Positions 19,746 through 27,001 of a stretch of DNA of 33,063 nucleotides are shown here, in pieces. Within the stretch, counting starts at the first letter, position 1; every line of letters starts with the position of its first letter. The notes under the pieces are model-generated. The model ran no database searches, was not told the DNA's origin, and was given only the letters and a program-made list of their open reading frames with translations. The DNA lies in assembly GCA_016207565.1 (NCBI GenBank), contig JACQPK010000488.1, forward strand, positions 1-33,063. Direction: 5' to 3'. The position numbers and the translations under genes are program-made. Source of the stretch: Elusimicrobiota bacterium (lineage in GTDB: Bacteria > Elusimicrobiota > Elusimicrobia > UBA1565 > JACRDR01).

Positions 19746-20975
19746 ATGGGTATCGAAATCCTGATCGTCGATGACGATCCGATCGGCGGCTCCCTGACGA
19801 ACACGCTCCTCCAGGAGGCCGGCTACGACACGCAGCTCATCACGGACTCCAAGCTGGCCATGGACACCGTGAAGAACGAGCGGCCCGGCCTAGTCGTCTT
19901 GGACATCCTCATGCCGGGGATCGACGGCCTGACCCTCTGCCACATGATCAAGCAGGACCCGGGCATCCGGGACACGAAGATCATCATGGTCTCGGCCAAG
20001 ACCTTCCAGGCCGAGAAGCAGCGCGCGCTGCGCTACGGCGCCAACCTGTTCATCGAGAAGCCCTACAACATCGAGACGTTCGCCCACCAGGTGACCGAGG
20101 TCGTCGGCCCACCTAGGGGCGGCTCCGCGAGCGTGAAGCCGGTCGAGACGGCGCTCAACATCCAGATCTGGGGCTCCCGCTCGTCGGGAGGCCAAGGGCT
20201 GAAGACGCCCTGCGTCTCGGTCGAGACCCCGAAGCACCTCTTCATATTTGACGCGGGGACGGGGATCCTCGACGCGGGCTCCGAGATCACGCGGGCCGCG
20301 CGCCATAAGGACATCTGGGTGCTGCTGTCGCACTACCATCCGGCGCACATCGAGGCGCTCGGCCGCTTCGCCCCCTCCCGCCAGGGCGGCGTCCAGCTGC
20401 GGATCGGCGGACCCACCGATCCCGACAAGTCGCTCTCCGACGCGGTCCGGGACGCGTTCGAAGCCTCCTTCGACGCGCTCCCGCAGCCCGTCGCGGCGCA
20501 GATCCAACTCTACGAGCTGCAGGAGGGGCACTACGATCTCCTCCCCGAGGTGAAGCTCTCGGCGTTCTACGCGAACCACCCCAGCACGACGCTCGGCTTC
20601 GTGCTCGACGCGGAGGGCCGCCGCGTCGTGTACTGCCCGGACTGCGAGCTCTACGGGGAATCGGCGAGCGCGATGCAGGACTACGACGAGAAGGTCGGGC
20701 ACCTCTGCCACGGCGCGGACCTCCTGATCCAGGACGCCCGGTGGACGGACGCCGACTACGACGCGCACAAGAACGAGGGCCACTCCAGCGCCTCGAGCGC
20801 GATCGACTTCGCGGTGCGCCACGAGGTCGGCCACCTCCTCCTCTTCCACCAGGACGCCTCCTACTCCGACCCGGCCCTGGAGCAGATGGAGGCCGCGGCC
20901 CGCGAGACGCTCAAGAGCCGCGGCTCGCGCCTCGACTGCAGGATCGCCCGGCCGGGCCTGAAGCTCTCCGTCTAG
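19746..20975 (+). CDS. Response-regulator receiver fused to metallo-beta-lactamase-fold domain
   Basis: A 409-residue protein. Residues 1-120 form a complete receiver domain: acidic DDD at 9-11, phospho-acceptor Asp53 in VLDILMPGIDG, VSAK, and Lys105 in EKPY. Residues about 137-409 form an MBL-fold domain (WGSRSSGG, FDAGTGI, GHSSASSAIDF, LLFHQD) of the COG1235 / PhnP-like type. The metal motif HxHxDH reads HYHPAH (196-201), so the aspartate is an alanine. The domain may bind one metal or have lost hydrolase activity. No histidine kinase is adjacent. The start lies 11 nt after TAGAAT. Confidence 0.88.
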   Translation: MGIEILIVDDDPIGGSLTNTLLQEAGYDTQLITDSKLAMDTVKNERPGLVVLDILMPGIDGLTLCHMIKQDPGIRDTKIIMVSAKTFQAEKQRALRYGANLFIEKPYNIETFAHQVTEVVGPPRGGSASVKPVETALNIQIWGSRSSGGQGLKTPCVSVETPKHLFIFDAGTGILDAGSEITRAARHKDIWVLLSHYHPAHIEALGRFAPSRQGGVQLRIGGPTDPDKSLSDAVRDAFEASFDALPQPVAAQIQLYELQEGHYDLLPEVKLSAFYANHPSTTLGFVLDAEGRRVVYCPDCELYGESASAMQDYDEKVGHLCHGADLLIQDARWTDADYDAHKNEGHSSASSAIDFAVRHEVGHLLLFHQDASYSDPALEQMEAAARETLKSRGSRLDCRIARPGLKLSV

Positions 20976-21006
20976 TCTCATCTGGTGCGTCGCACGATTT
21001 GAGACT
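20974..21006. terminator. Interrupted hairpin between convergent genes
   Basis: AGTCTCA (20974-20980) pairs with TGAGACT (21000-21006). Inside, GTGC pairs with GCAC after an internal loop. The left arm starts within the plus-strand stop codon. There is no U-tract, so it is at best a weak bidirectional terminator in this 40-nt gap. Confidence 0.45.
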
Positions 21007-21015
21007 GTCTGAGCC

Positions 21016-23016
21016 CTAGAAAAGCGCGGGCAGCAGGCTCGCGCGGCGGTCCGTCCAGGGGCGCGCCCTCGGGCCCGCGAGGAGATCCTCCCAGCCGGCT
21101 CCCCGCAGCCCGTCGAGCGAGCGGGGATCGGCCGCAAGCGCCACCCAGGTCGACGCGTCCACGGTGCGTTCGTCCGGCGGAATCTGGGACGCCTCGAGCC
21201 TCCGCGTCGCGCCCGCCCAGCCGAGCTCCGCGCCCAGGCCGGCCAGCATCGGGCGGAGGTCGATGAGCCGGCTCGAGACGTGGATGAGGAGCACCCCCCC
21301 CGCCCCGAGTCTCCGGCCGTAGAGCTCGACGGCCTCGCGAGTCGCGAGATGCGTGGGCACCGCGCCGCTGTGGAAGGCGTCGATCACCAGGAGGTCGAAG
21401 GGGGCGCCGCCTTCCGCCAGCTCTACCCGCGCGTCTCCCACGCGGATGTCGAGGCCGGGCTCGCTCCGTGAGACGTAGCTGAAGTGCCGGGTCGCGATCG
21501 AGACGACCTCGGGGTCGAGCTCGAAGAAGACCCAGCGCTGGCCCGGCCTCCGGTAGACCGCCATCGTCCCGACGCCCAGCCCGACGACGCCGACGCGGCG
21601 AGGCTCCAGCACGCGGAACGTGTCGCCCAGCGGCCCTCGGTCCGAGAAGTACGAGACGGGCCGGCGCGCGCGGGCCGCGTCCAGGAACTGGACGCCGTGG
21701 CGCGTCGTGCCGTGGTAGAAGGCCCGGGCGCCGCCGCCCTCGGTCACCGTGTAGATGCCGTAGAACGTCCGCCGCGCGTCCACGACCCGCTCGGACGGCG
21801 GGAGCGTCCACAGCCGCGCGCCGACGGCGAAGGCGGCCAAAGCGCCGCCCGCGCCCGCGGCGAGCCGGCGCCCGCCGGCCGCGGCCGTCTTGGCCGCGAC
21901 GGCCGCGAGCGCCGCCGCGACCAGCCACTCGAGCGTGAGGACGCCGGAGTTGGGGGCGATGAGGGGCAGGAGCCAGGAGGCCGCCGCGCTCCCGGCCCAC
22001 GCGCCGGCGGCGACCCACGCGTAGAAGGCGGGCGCGCCGTCCGGGTCCGGCGGCTTGGCCGCGGCGAGGGCGCGGTGGCACGCCAGCCCCAGGAAGCACA
22101 GCGCGCCGAGGTCGAGACCGACCCGGCCCAGGGTAAGGACAGCGCGGGGCGCGTGCGCGGCCCACGCGGCGCCCGACAGCGCCGCGAGAGCCGCCGCGCC
22201 GAACGCGGCGGCCCACGCCAGCGCGAGCGCCCCCGAGAGCGCCGCGGCCCGCCCGAGGTCCGGCCCCGAGCCGCGGAACGCGAGCACGATCGTGAGGAGA
22301 TAGAGCCCTAGCGGCGCCGCCCACAGCAGCGGCCCCGACGCGAGATCGAGGCCCAGCGCGTTGGTGGCGGCCACAAGGCCCGCGGAGGGAGCCGCCGCGG
22401 CGGCCGCCCAGGCCCAGCCGCGGCCGGGCTCGGACGGCGGGGCAGCCGCCGTCCGCTCGCGCGAGGCTCCCGGGCGGCAAGACGCGAGCAGCCCGAACTC
22501 CAGGAGGTACAACCCCCACCACAGGTGCCGCTGCCGGTCGAGGGGGACCCACGGCTCGAGGACGAGCGGGAAGAGCCCGAGCGCCGCCAGCGCTCCGGCG
22601 TTGGAGGCGGCGTAGAGGCCGCGGGCCTCGGCGGCGCCCGCCCAGTCGTCGAGCACGGCGGTGGTCGCGGCCAGCGCGAAGAGAGCCGGCCCGGCGGCCA
22701 AGACCAGGGCGAGGGCCAGATCGACCCCGGGAGACCCGGCGACCCGGGTGTCCCTGGGCGCGATCGCGCCGAAGGCGCCGGCCGCGACGAAGGCGAGGTG
22801 GACCCCGTAGCGCGCCCGCCCCCCCCGGCGCGCGAGGACGGCGTAGAGCGCCGCCGCGAGGACGAGGCCCTGGAACACCGCGACCGAGGTCGTCCAGACG
22901 TAGGCCCCCCCTCCGTAGCGCGGGAGGAGCTCCTTGACGAGCACGAGCTCGAGGTGGAAGACGAGGAAGGAGGCCAAGCACGCCGCCGCGCGATGGCGCG
23001 GCGCAACGGACGTCAC
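21016..23016 (-). CDS. Polytopic membrane protein with spermidine synthase-like domain
   Basis: A 666-residue protein. The first 420 residues form about ten to twelve hydrophobic membrane segments. The C-terminal 240 residues are a spermidine-synthase fold: FYHGTTRHGVQFLD, SYFSDRGPLG, VGVVGLGVGTMAVY and LLVIDAFHSGAVPTHLAT. This membrane-fused architecture is widespread but its substrate is not known; true aminopropyl transfer is not assured. The GTG at 23016 overlaps the endonuclease IV stop (GTGA). It is the last gene of a four-gene operon. A second protein of this type is encoded at 31371. Confidence 0.88.
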   Translation of the reverse strand: MTSVAPRHRAAACLASFLVFHLELVLVKELLPRYGGGAYVWTTSVAVFQGLVLAAALYAVLARRGGRARYGVHLAFVAAGAFGAIAPRDTRVAGSPGVDLALALVLAAGPALFALAATTAVLDDWAGAAEARGLYAASNAGALAALGLFPLVLEPWVPLDRQRHLWWGLYLLEFGLLASCRPGASRERTAAAPPSEPGRGWAWAAAAAAPSAGLVAATNALGLDLASGPLLWAAPLGLYLLTIVLAFRGSGPDLGRAAALSGALALAWAAAFGAAALAALSGAAWAAHAPRAVLTLGRVGLDLGALCFLGLACHRALAAAKPPDPDGAPAFYAWVAAGAWAGSAAASWLLPLIAPNSGVLTLEWLVAAALAAVAAKTAAAGGRRLAAGAGGALAAFAVGARLWTLPPSERVVDARRTFYGIYTVTEGGGARAFYHGTTRHGVQFLDAARARRPVSYFSDRGPLGDTFRVLEPRRVGVVGLGVGTMAVYRRPGQRWVFFELDPEVVSIATRHFSYVSRSEPGLDIRVGDARVELAEGGAPFDLLVIDAFHSGAVPTHLATREAVELYGRRLGAGGVLLIHVSSRLIDLRPMLAGLGAELGWAGATRRLEASQIPPDERTVDASTWVALAADPRSLDGLRGAGWEDLLAGPRARPWTDRRASLLPALF

Positions 23017-23843
23017 GCGGTGACGGGCAGCAGCGCGCGCACCACGTCGAGGTTCTCCCGGTCGGCGCCGTAGGGCGTCTCGAGGATGCCGAGCGCCTCG
23101 GCGAACTCGGAGCGGGCGAGGAGAGCCTTCAGCCCTTCGAGGCCCAGATATCCTCGGCCCCAGTGCCAGTGGTGCTCGCGGTGAGACCCCAGGACGGCGC
23201 GCGAGTCGTTGAGGTGGAAGGCCTTGACCCGGTCGGCACCCAGCAGGCGGTTCACGCGGGCCGTGAAGCGCCAGACCGCCACGGACGTCGACAGGTCGTA
23301 GCCCTGCGCCCACGCGTGCGCCGTGTCGAGGCAGAAGCCGACGGGCACGCGGCGGCGGTCGAGCATGGCCCCGAGCTCGGCCAGATCCTCCAGCGGCCCC
23401 CCCAGACGGCGCCCCCCGCCGGGCACGTTCTCGAGCACGACCGGTACCGTCGAGCCGCCCGCGGCCAGCGAGCGGAGCACGCCCTCGGCGACGCGGGCCA
23501 GCCCCTTCTCCCGGTCCTCGCCGACGGCGTACGCGCCCGCGTGGAGGATCAACCCTTCGGCCCCCAGCGCGGCCGCGAGCTCGAGCTCGCGCCGGAGGAG
23601 GGAGACCGAATGGCCGTGCCGCTCGGCGTCGCGCGAGCCGAGGAACGGGACGTAGCGGGTATGCGCGATCACGCGCAGCCCGTGGGCGCGGGCCCCCTCG
23701 CGGAAGCCGGAGAGCTCCTCGGGCGAGGGCTCGTGATGCCGGCGGTAGCCGAAGATCTGCAGCGCCCGGCAGCCCAGAGCGCGCGCCGTCTCGAGGGCGG
23801 CCGGGTAGCCTGCGCGGATCGAGGCGTGGATGCCGAGGGTCAC
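23013..23843 (-). CDS. nfo: Endonuclease IV (AP endonuclease)
   Basis: A 276-residue TIM-barrel protein of the family's usual length. Zinc ligands are recognisable: IAHTRYVPFLGS, LILHAGAY, VVLENVPGG, FCLDTAHAW, AFHLNDS, SHREHHWHWGRG and ILETPYG. In the next-to-last site the usual Asp of DRH is Glu (REHH). The enzyme cuts DNA 5' to abasic sites and trims 3' blocking groups. It starts with GTG at 23843, overlapping the aldehyde dehydrogenase stop by 4 nt (GTGA). It sits between metabolic genes rather than with repair genes. Confidence 0.9.
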   Translation of the reverse strand: MTLGIHASIRAGYPAALETARALGCRALQIFGYRRHHEPSPEELSGFREGARAHGLRVIAHTRYVPFLGSRDAERHGHSVSLLRRELELAAALGAEGLILHAGAYAVGEDREKGLARVAEGVLRSLAAGGSTVPVVLENVPGGGRRLGGPLEDLAELGAMLDRRRVPVGFCLDTAHAWAQGYDLSTSVAVWRFTARVNRLLGADRVKAFHLNDSRAVLGSHREHHWHWGRGYLGLEGLKALLARSEFAEALGILETPYGADRENLDVVRALLPVTA

Positions 23844-25318
23844 GAGAGCCGAGTGAGCCAGGCGACGAGCTTGGCCTTCAGCTCGGTATAGGGGAACCAC
23901 CAAGGCTCGGGCGCGTTGGCCGGCCACTCGTGCGCGAGCACCGACTGCGATTGGCAGAACATCCGCAGCCCGTCGTCGGAGTGGCGACGGCCCACGCCCG
24001 ACTGCTTGAAGCCGCCGAACGGAAGCGAGCACACCGCGTAATGGCCCATGAGGTCGTTGACGCCGATGAGCCCCGCCTCGAGGTGCGCGGCGAGGGTCTC
24101 GGCCCGGACGAGGTCGCGGCTGAAGATCGACGCGGCGAGGCCGAGCTCGCTGTCGTTGGCGAGACGGACGGCCTCCTCGGGCGCTCGCACCGACATGATC
24201 GGGAGCACCGGGCCGAAGGTCTCCTCGCGCATGACGCGCATCTCCTGCTTCGCGTCCAAGACGAGCGCGGGCGAGATGACGAGGCGCTCGGGGTCGACGA
24301 GCTCGCCGCCGATCACGCGGGCGCCCTTCGCCTTGGCGTCGTCGATGAGGGCGAGCACGGTCTCGAGCTGGCGCGGATAGATCAGGCGGCCCAGGTCGAC
24401 GTCGTAGCCGGGCTCGAGCCCTTGCCGGAGCATCGCCACCTCGCCGGCGACCCGCTCGGTGAACGCCTCGTAGATCTCAGCCTCGACGTAGACCCGCTCC
24501 ACGCCGACGCACGTCTGCCCCGAGTTCGCGAAGCGGCCCCAGACCGCCGCCTTCGCGGCGCGGTCGAGCGGGGCGTCTTTCAGCACGATCATCGGGTGTT
24601 TGCCCCCCAGCTCGAGGACGCACGGGATGAGGCGCTCGGCCGCGGCCTGCGCGACCAGCCGGCCGGTCTTCGTCGAGCCGGTGAAGAGGATCATGTCGGA
24701 CTGCCGGATCACCTCCGAGCCGACGGTCCCGTCGCCGGGCGCGACGGACAAGAGGCCCTCGGGGAAGAGCCCCGTCGCCTTGAAGACCCCTTCGATGAAG
24801 AGGGCGGTATCGGTCGTCCACTCCGACGGCTTGAGCAGGACGGCGTTCCCGGCGATGAGCGCCGCGATCGCGTCGCCGAGCGGGATGAGGAGCGGGTAGT
24901 TCCACGGCGTGATCAGGCCGACGACGCCGCGAGGGACGTAGCGGACGTAGGCCTTCTTGTTCATCATGATCCACGGCCGGGACGCGGCCTGGTCCTTCAG
25001 GATGCGGTGGGCGTTCCGGGTGAAGTACTTGAGGATGAGCTCGACGCCGCACAGCTCCATGACCTCGATCTCGGTCGCGGGCTTCCCGGTCTCCCGCTGG
25101 ACCACGGCGACCAAGCGGTCCTTCGAGGCCTGGAGCTCGCGCCAGAACCCGCGCACGCGCTCGACGCGCTGCGTCAGCGTGTAGCGGCGCCAGAGCTTCT
25201 GCGCGTCCCGCGCGAGCCCCGCCTTCTCGCGAACGCTCTCGAGCGGGAGGTTCTTGGCCGGCGGCGGGAGCCTGGATCCGATCCGCGCCGCGCCTTCGGC
25301 CGGAGCCGCGCCGTTCAC
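23840..25318 (-). CDS. NAD(P)-dependent aldehyde dehydrogenase
   Basis: A 492-residue protein of the ALDH superfamily. Diagnostic motifs are TPWNYPLLIPLGDAIAAL, KPSEWT, FTGSTKTGR, the catalytic glutamate in LELGGKHP, the catalytic cysteine in SGQTCVGVERV and EETFGPVLP. It oxidises an aldehyde to an acid (or acyl-CoA) with NAD(P). Similarity looks closest to the succinate-semialdehyde / betaine-aldehyde group, but the substrate cannot be named. The GTG at 25318 overlaps the cyclic-nucleotide-binding-like gene (GTGA). It is the second gene of the operon. Confidence 0.93.
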   Translation of the reverse strand: MNGAAPAEGAARIGSRLPPPAKNLPLESVREKAGLARDAQKLWRRYTLTQRVERVRGFWRELQASKDRLVAVVQRETGKPATEIEVMELCGVELILKYFTRNAHRILKDQAASRPWIMMNKKAYVRYVPRGVVGLITPWNYPLLIPLGDAIAALIAGNAVLLKPSEWTTDTALFIEGVFKATGLFPEGLLSVAPGDGTVGSEVIRQSDMILFTGSTKTGRLVAQAAAERLIPCVLELGGKHPMIVLKDAPLDRAAKAAVWGRFANSGQTCVGVERVYVEAEIYEAFTERVAGEVAMLRQGLEPGYDVDLGRLIYPRQLETVLALIDDAKAKGARVIGGELVDPERLVISPALVLDAKQEMRVMREETFGPVLPIMSVRAPEEAVRLANDSELGLAASIFSRDLVRAETLAAHLEAGLIGVNDLMGHYAVCSLPFGGFKQSGVGRRHSDDGLRMFCQSQSVLAHEWPANAPEPWWFPYTELKAKLVAWLTRLS

Positions 25319-25740
25319 GCCTTCGGCTTGGCCTTGCGGGCGGCCGCCTTGTCGAGGAGCGTCTTCTTGAGGAGCGGCTGCATCTCGAGCAGCTTCTGGA
25401 AGGACTGCGACGGAATCATGAGGACCTCGGTTGGGGCCTCCGTCGCCTTCACGGTCGCGTCCATCGCGGAGTTGTCGAGGAGGGAGATCTCGCCGAAGAA
25501 GTCTCCGGCTTTCAGCTCGACGGAGAAGGGCCCCTCCTTCGTCTTCCCGGTCGCCAGCACCGCGCCCTTCTTGATGATGTAGAAGCCGCTCGAGATCTCT
25601 CCCTTCAGCATCACGACCTGGCCCCCCTCGTAGCTGGCGCGTTCGATGTCGGGCGTGACGCGGCGGAGCTGGTCCTCGTTGAAGAACGACAGCACGTCGA
25701 CCTGCGTCTTGAGGAAAATGGTGTCGCCGAATCCGGACAT
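25315..25740 (-). CDS. Cyclic-nucleotide-binding-like domain protein
   Basis: A 141-residue single-domain protein of the CRP beta-barrel type: GGQVVMLKGEISSGFYIIKKG, and GDFFGEISLLDNSAMDATVKA. The phosphate-binding cassette normally has Arg-Thr/Ser-Ala (GELALL....RSA); here the arginine is absent (DNSAMDATV), so cAMP or cGMP binding is doubtful. There is no DNA-binding domain, so it is not a CRP-type regulator by itself. The start is a conventional one: GGAGG 6 nt before the ATG, and TATAAT (25765-25760) 19 nt upstream. It heads the operon with ALDH, nfo and the membrane SpeE-like gene. Confidence 0.85.
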   Translation of the reverse strand: MSGFGDTIFLKTQVDVLSFFNEDQLRRVTPDIERASYEGGQVVMLKGEISSGFYIIKKGAVLATGKTKEGPFSVELKAGDFFGEISLLDNSAMDATVKATEAPTEVLMIPSQSFQKLLEMQPLLKKTLLDKAAARKAKPKA

Positions 25741-25759
25741 AGAGCCTCCGTGCCTACGG

Positions 25760-25765
25760 ATTATA
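25760..25765 (-). promoter_or_regulatory. Leadered promoter TATAAT of the four-gene operon
   Basis: TATAAT on the complement ends 19 nt before the ATG at 25740, leaving about a 12-nt leader that holds a GGAGG. This is the counter-example to the leaderless arrangement seen at most operon starts here. The 40-nt gap holds no terminator. Confidence 0.5.
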
Positions 25766-25780
25766 CCTATAAAGGAACGG

Positions 25781-26557
25781 TCAGCGACGGGAGGCGGCGG
25801 CCCCGATCTGGGCCAGCGGGATGCCCGCCAGGTGGACCCTGCCGATCGCGTCGGCCACCTTGCCGTCCTTCATGAAGGCGGCGGCGGACCGCGAGACGTC
25901 GGTCGAGGCCATCATGTCGCGGATGAAACCCTGGAAGTCGGCGCGGGCGGCGAAGGCGCCCAAGAGCGTCAGGAACTCGGGCGAGCGAACGGCGCCCAGC
26001 AAGAAGGCCGCCGCGTCGCGGTCTTGATGGTAGCGGTGGTTGAGCCGGCGGAGCTCCTTGTGCTTGACGAACTCCTCCGTCCAGGCCTTCGCCAGCGCGA
26101 CATACGCCGGCCGGCGCTTGAGCCGCCGGTAGAACTCGGTCGCGGCGGGCAGGCGCGCGCGCGCCTGCGGATCGATGGAAGCGGCGGACGGGGCCGAGGC
26201 GGCCGCGCGGACGACACGGCCGGCGGCCGGAGGCACGTAGAGCGAGGCGGAGGCTCCGGGCAACGGAGCCGAGCGCGCGACCGAGCGGACGGCGGAGCGG
26301 AGGTCGGTCTCCCCGCCGAAGGAGGTCTCCGGCGCGAGCGCGGCGATGTCGGCCTCAGGACTGACGGGGTCGCTCGGAGGAGGCAGGATCAAGAGCGGCC
26401 GCCCTTCCTCGGCGATCGTCTGCTCGATCTCGGGCCGCTGCTGCCAGCGCTGCCACACGAGCAACGCGAAGCCGGCGTTGACGAACACGAACGCCATCAC
26501 CACGAGCCGTCCCGTGCCGCCGTCGCTCGCTCGCTCCGGCGTGTCGTCGTCGATCAT
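25781..26557 (-). CDS. Single-pass membrane protein, unknown
   Basis: A 258-residue protein. The acidic N-terminus (MIDDDTPERASDGG) is followed by one membrane segment at about residues 17-36 (LVVMAFVFVNAGFALLVW). A long low-complexity linker rich in Ala, Ser, Pro and Arg follows. The C-terminal domain (about 145-250) is helical and basic (FYRRLKRRPAYVALAKAW), in the periplasm if the positive-inside rule holds. No family is recognised. It overlaps the knottin-like lipoprotein gene by 4 nt (ATGA at 26554-26557), so the two products may work together at the envelope. Confidence 0.7.
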   Translation of the reverse strand: MIDDDTPERASDGGTGRLVVMAFVFVNAGFALLVWQRWQQRPEIEQTIAEEGRPLLILPPPSDPVSPEADIAALAPETSFGGETDLRSAVRSVARSAPLPGASASLYVPPAAGRVVRAAASAPSAASIDPQARARLPAATEFYRRLKRRPAYVALAKAWTEEFVKHKELRRLNHRYHQDRDAAAFLLGAVRSPEFLTLLGAFAARADFQGFIRDMMASTDVSRSAAAFMKDGKVADAIGRVHLAGIPLAQIGAAASRR

Positions 26558-26928
26558 GGCTGGCACACGTTCGACCGGCAGATATCGGTCCCGCAGCAGG
26601 TGACGCCGCCCCCGCAGGCCTGCCCGCGGCTCGCGCACAGCCCGTCCGAGCAGACCCGGTTGTTGGGCGCGACCTCGGTGCAGCTCAGCGCGCCGCAGCA
26701 CGAGACGCCGGGGCCGCAGCGCTGGCCCTTGCCCTGGCAGGTGACCCTCGCGTCGCAGATCCCGTTTAGGCACGAGAGCGCGCCGCAGCACTGGCTGCTG
26801 TTCGTGCAGCTCCCTCCGAGTTGGCGGCAGGCCCCGCCGCCGCCCCCGTCGGGCTCCGGGGTGTCCTGCTCGCAGGCCGAGAACAGCACGAACGAGCCCA
26901 GGAGGGCCAAAAACAGCGTCCTACGCAT
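26554..26928 (-). CDS. Lipoprotein with three cystine-knot (knottin-like) repeats
   Basis: A 124-residue protein. The signal peptide RRTLFLALLGSFVLFSAC ends at a lipobox cysteine and is followed by an acidic Gly-rich linker. Three modules follow, each C-x6-C-x5-CC-x4-C-x(4 or 9)-C: CRQLGGSC...CCGALSC, CQGKGQRC...CCGALSC and CASRGQAC...CCGTDIC. This six-cysteine spacing with a CC is the inhibitor-cystine-knot consensus of toxins and protease inhibitors. It is probably an extracellular lipid-anchored binding or protection module. The ATG at 26928 is 7 nt after TACACT. It is first in an operon with the gene at 25781. Confidence 0.8.
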   Translation of the reverse strand: MRRTLFLALLGSFVLFSACEQDTPEPDGGGGGACRQLGGSCTNSSQCCGALSCLNGICDARVTCQGKGQRCGPGVSCCGALSCTEVAPNNRVCSDGLCASRGQACGGGVTCCGTDICRSNVCQP

Positions 26929-26935
26929 ATGGCGG

Positions 26936-26992
26936 AGTGTAAAGAGACGGCCTCCGTCGCGCAAGGGCCCTTCTTCCTGAAATTGATAGACT
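26936..26992. promoter_or_regulatory. Divergent -10 elements for lipoprotein and O-antigen-ligase-like genes
   Basis: Minus: TACACT at 26941-26936, 7 nt before the ATG at 26928. Plus: TGA-TAGACT at 26984-26992, an extended -10 ending 9 nt before the GTG at 27002. Both hexamers are weaker matches than elsewhere, but the spacing fits the leaderless pattern. Confidence 0.45.
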
Positions 26993-27001
26993 CCCCCTCT
27001 G

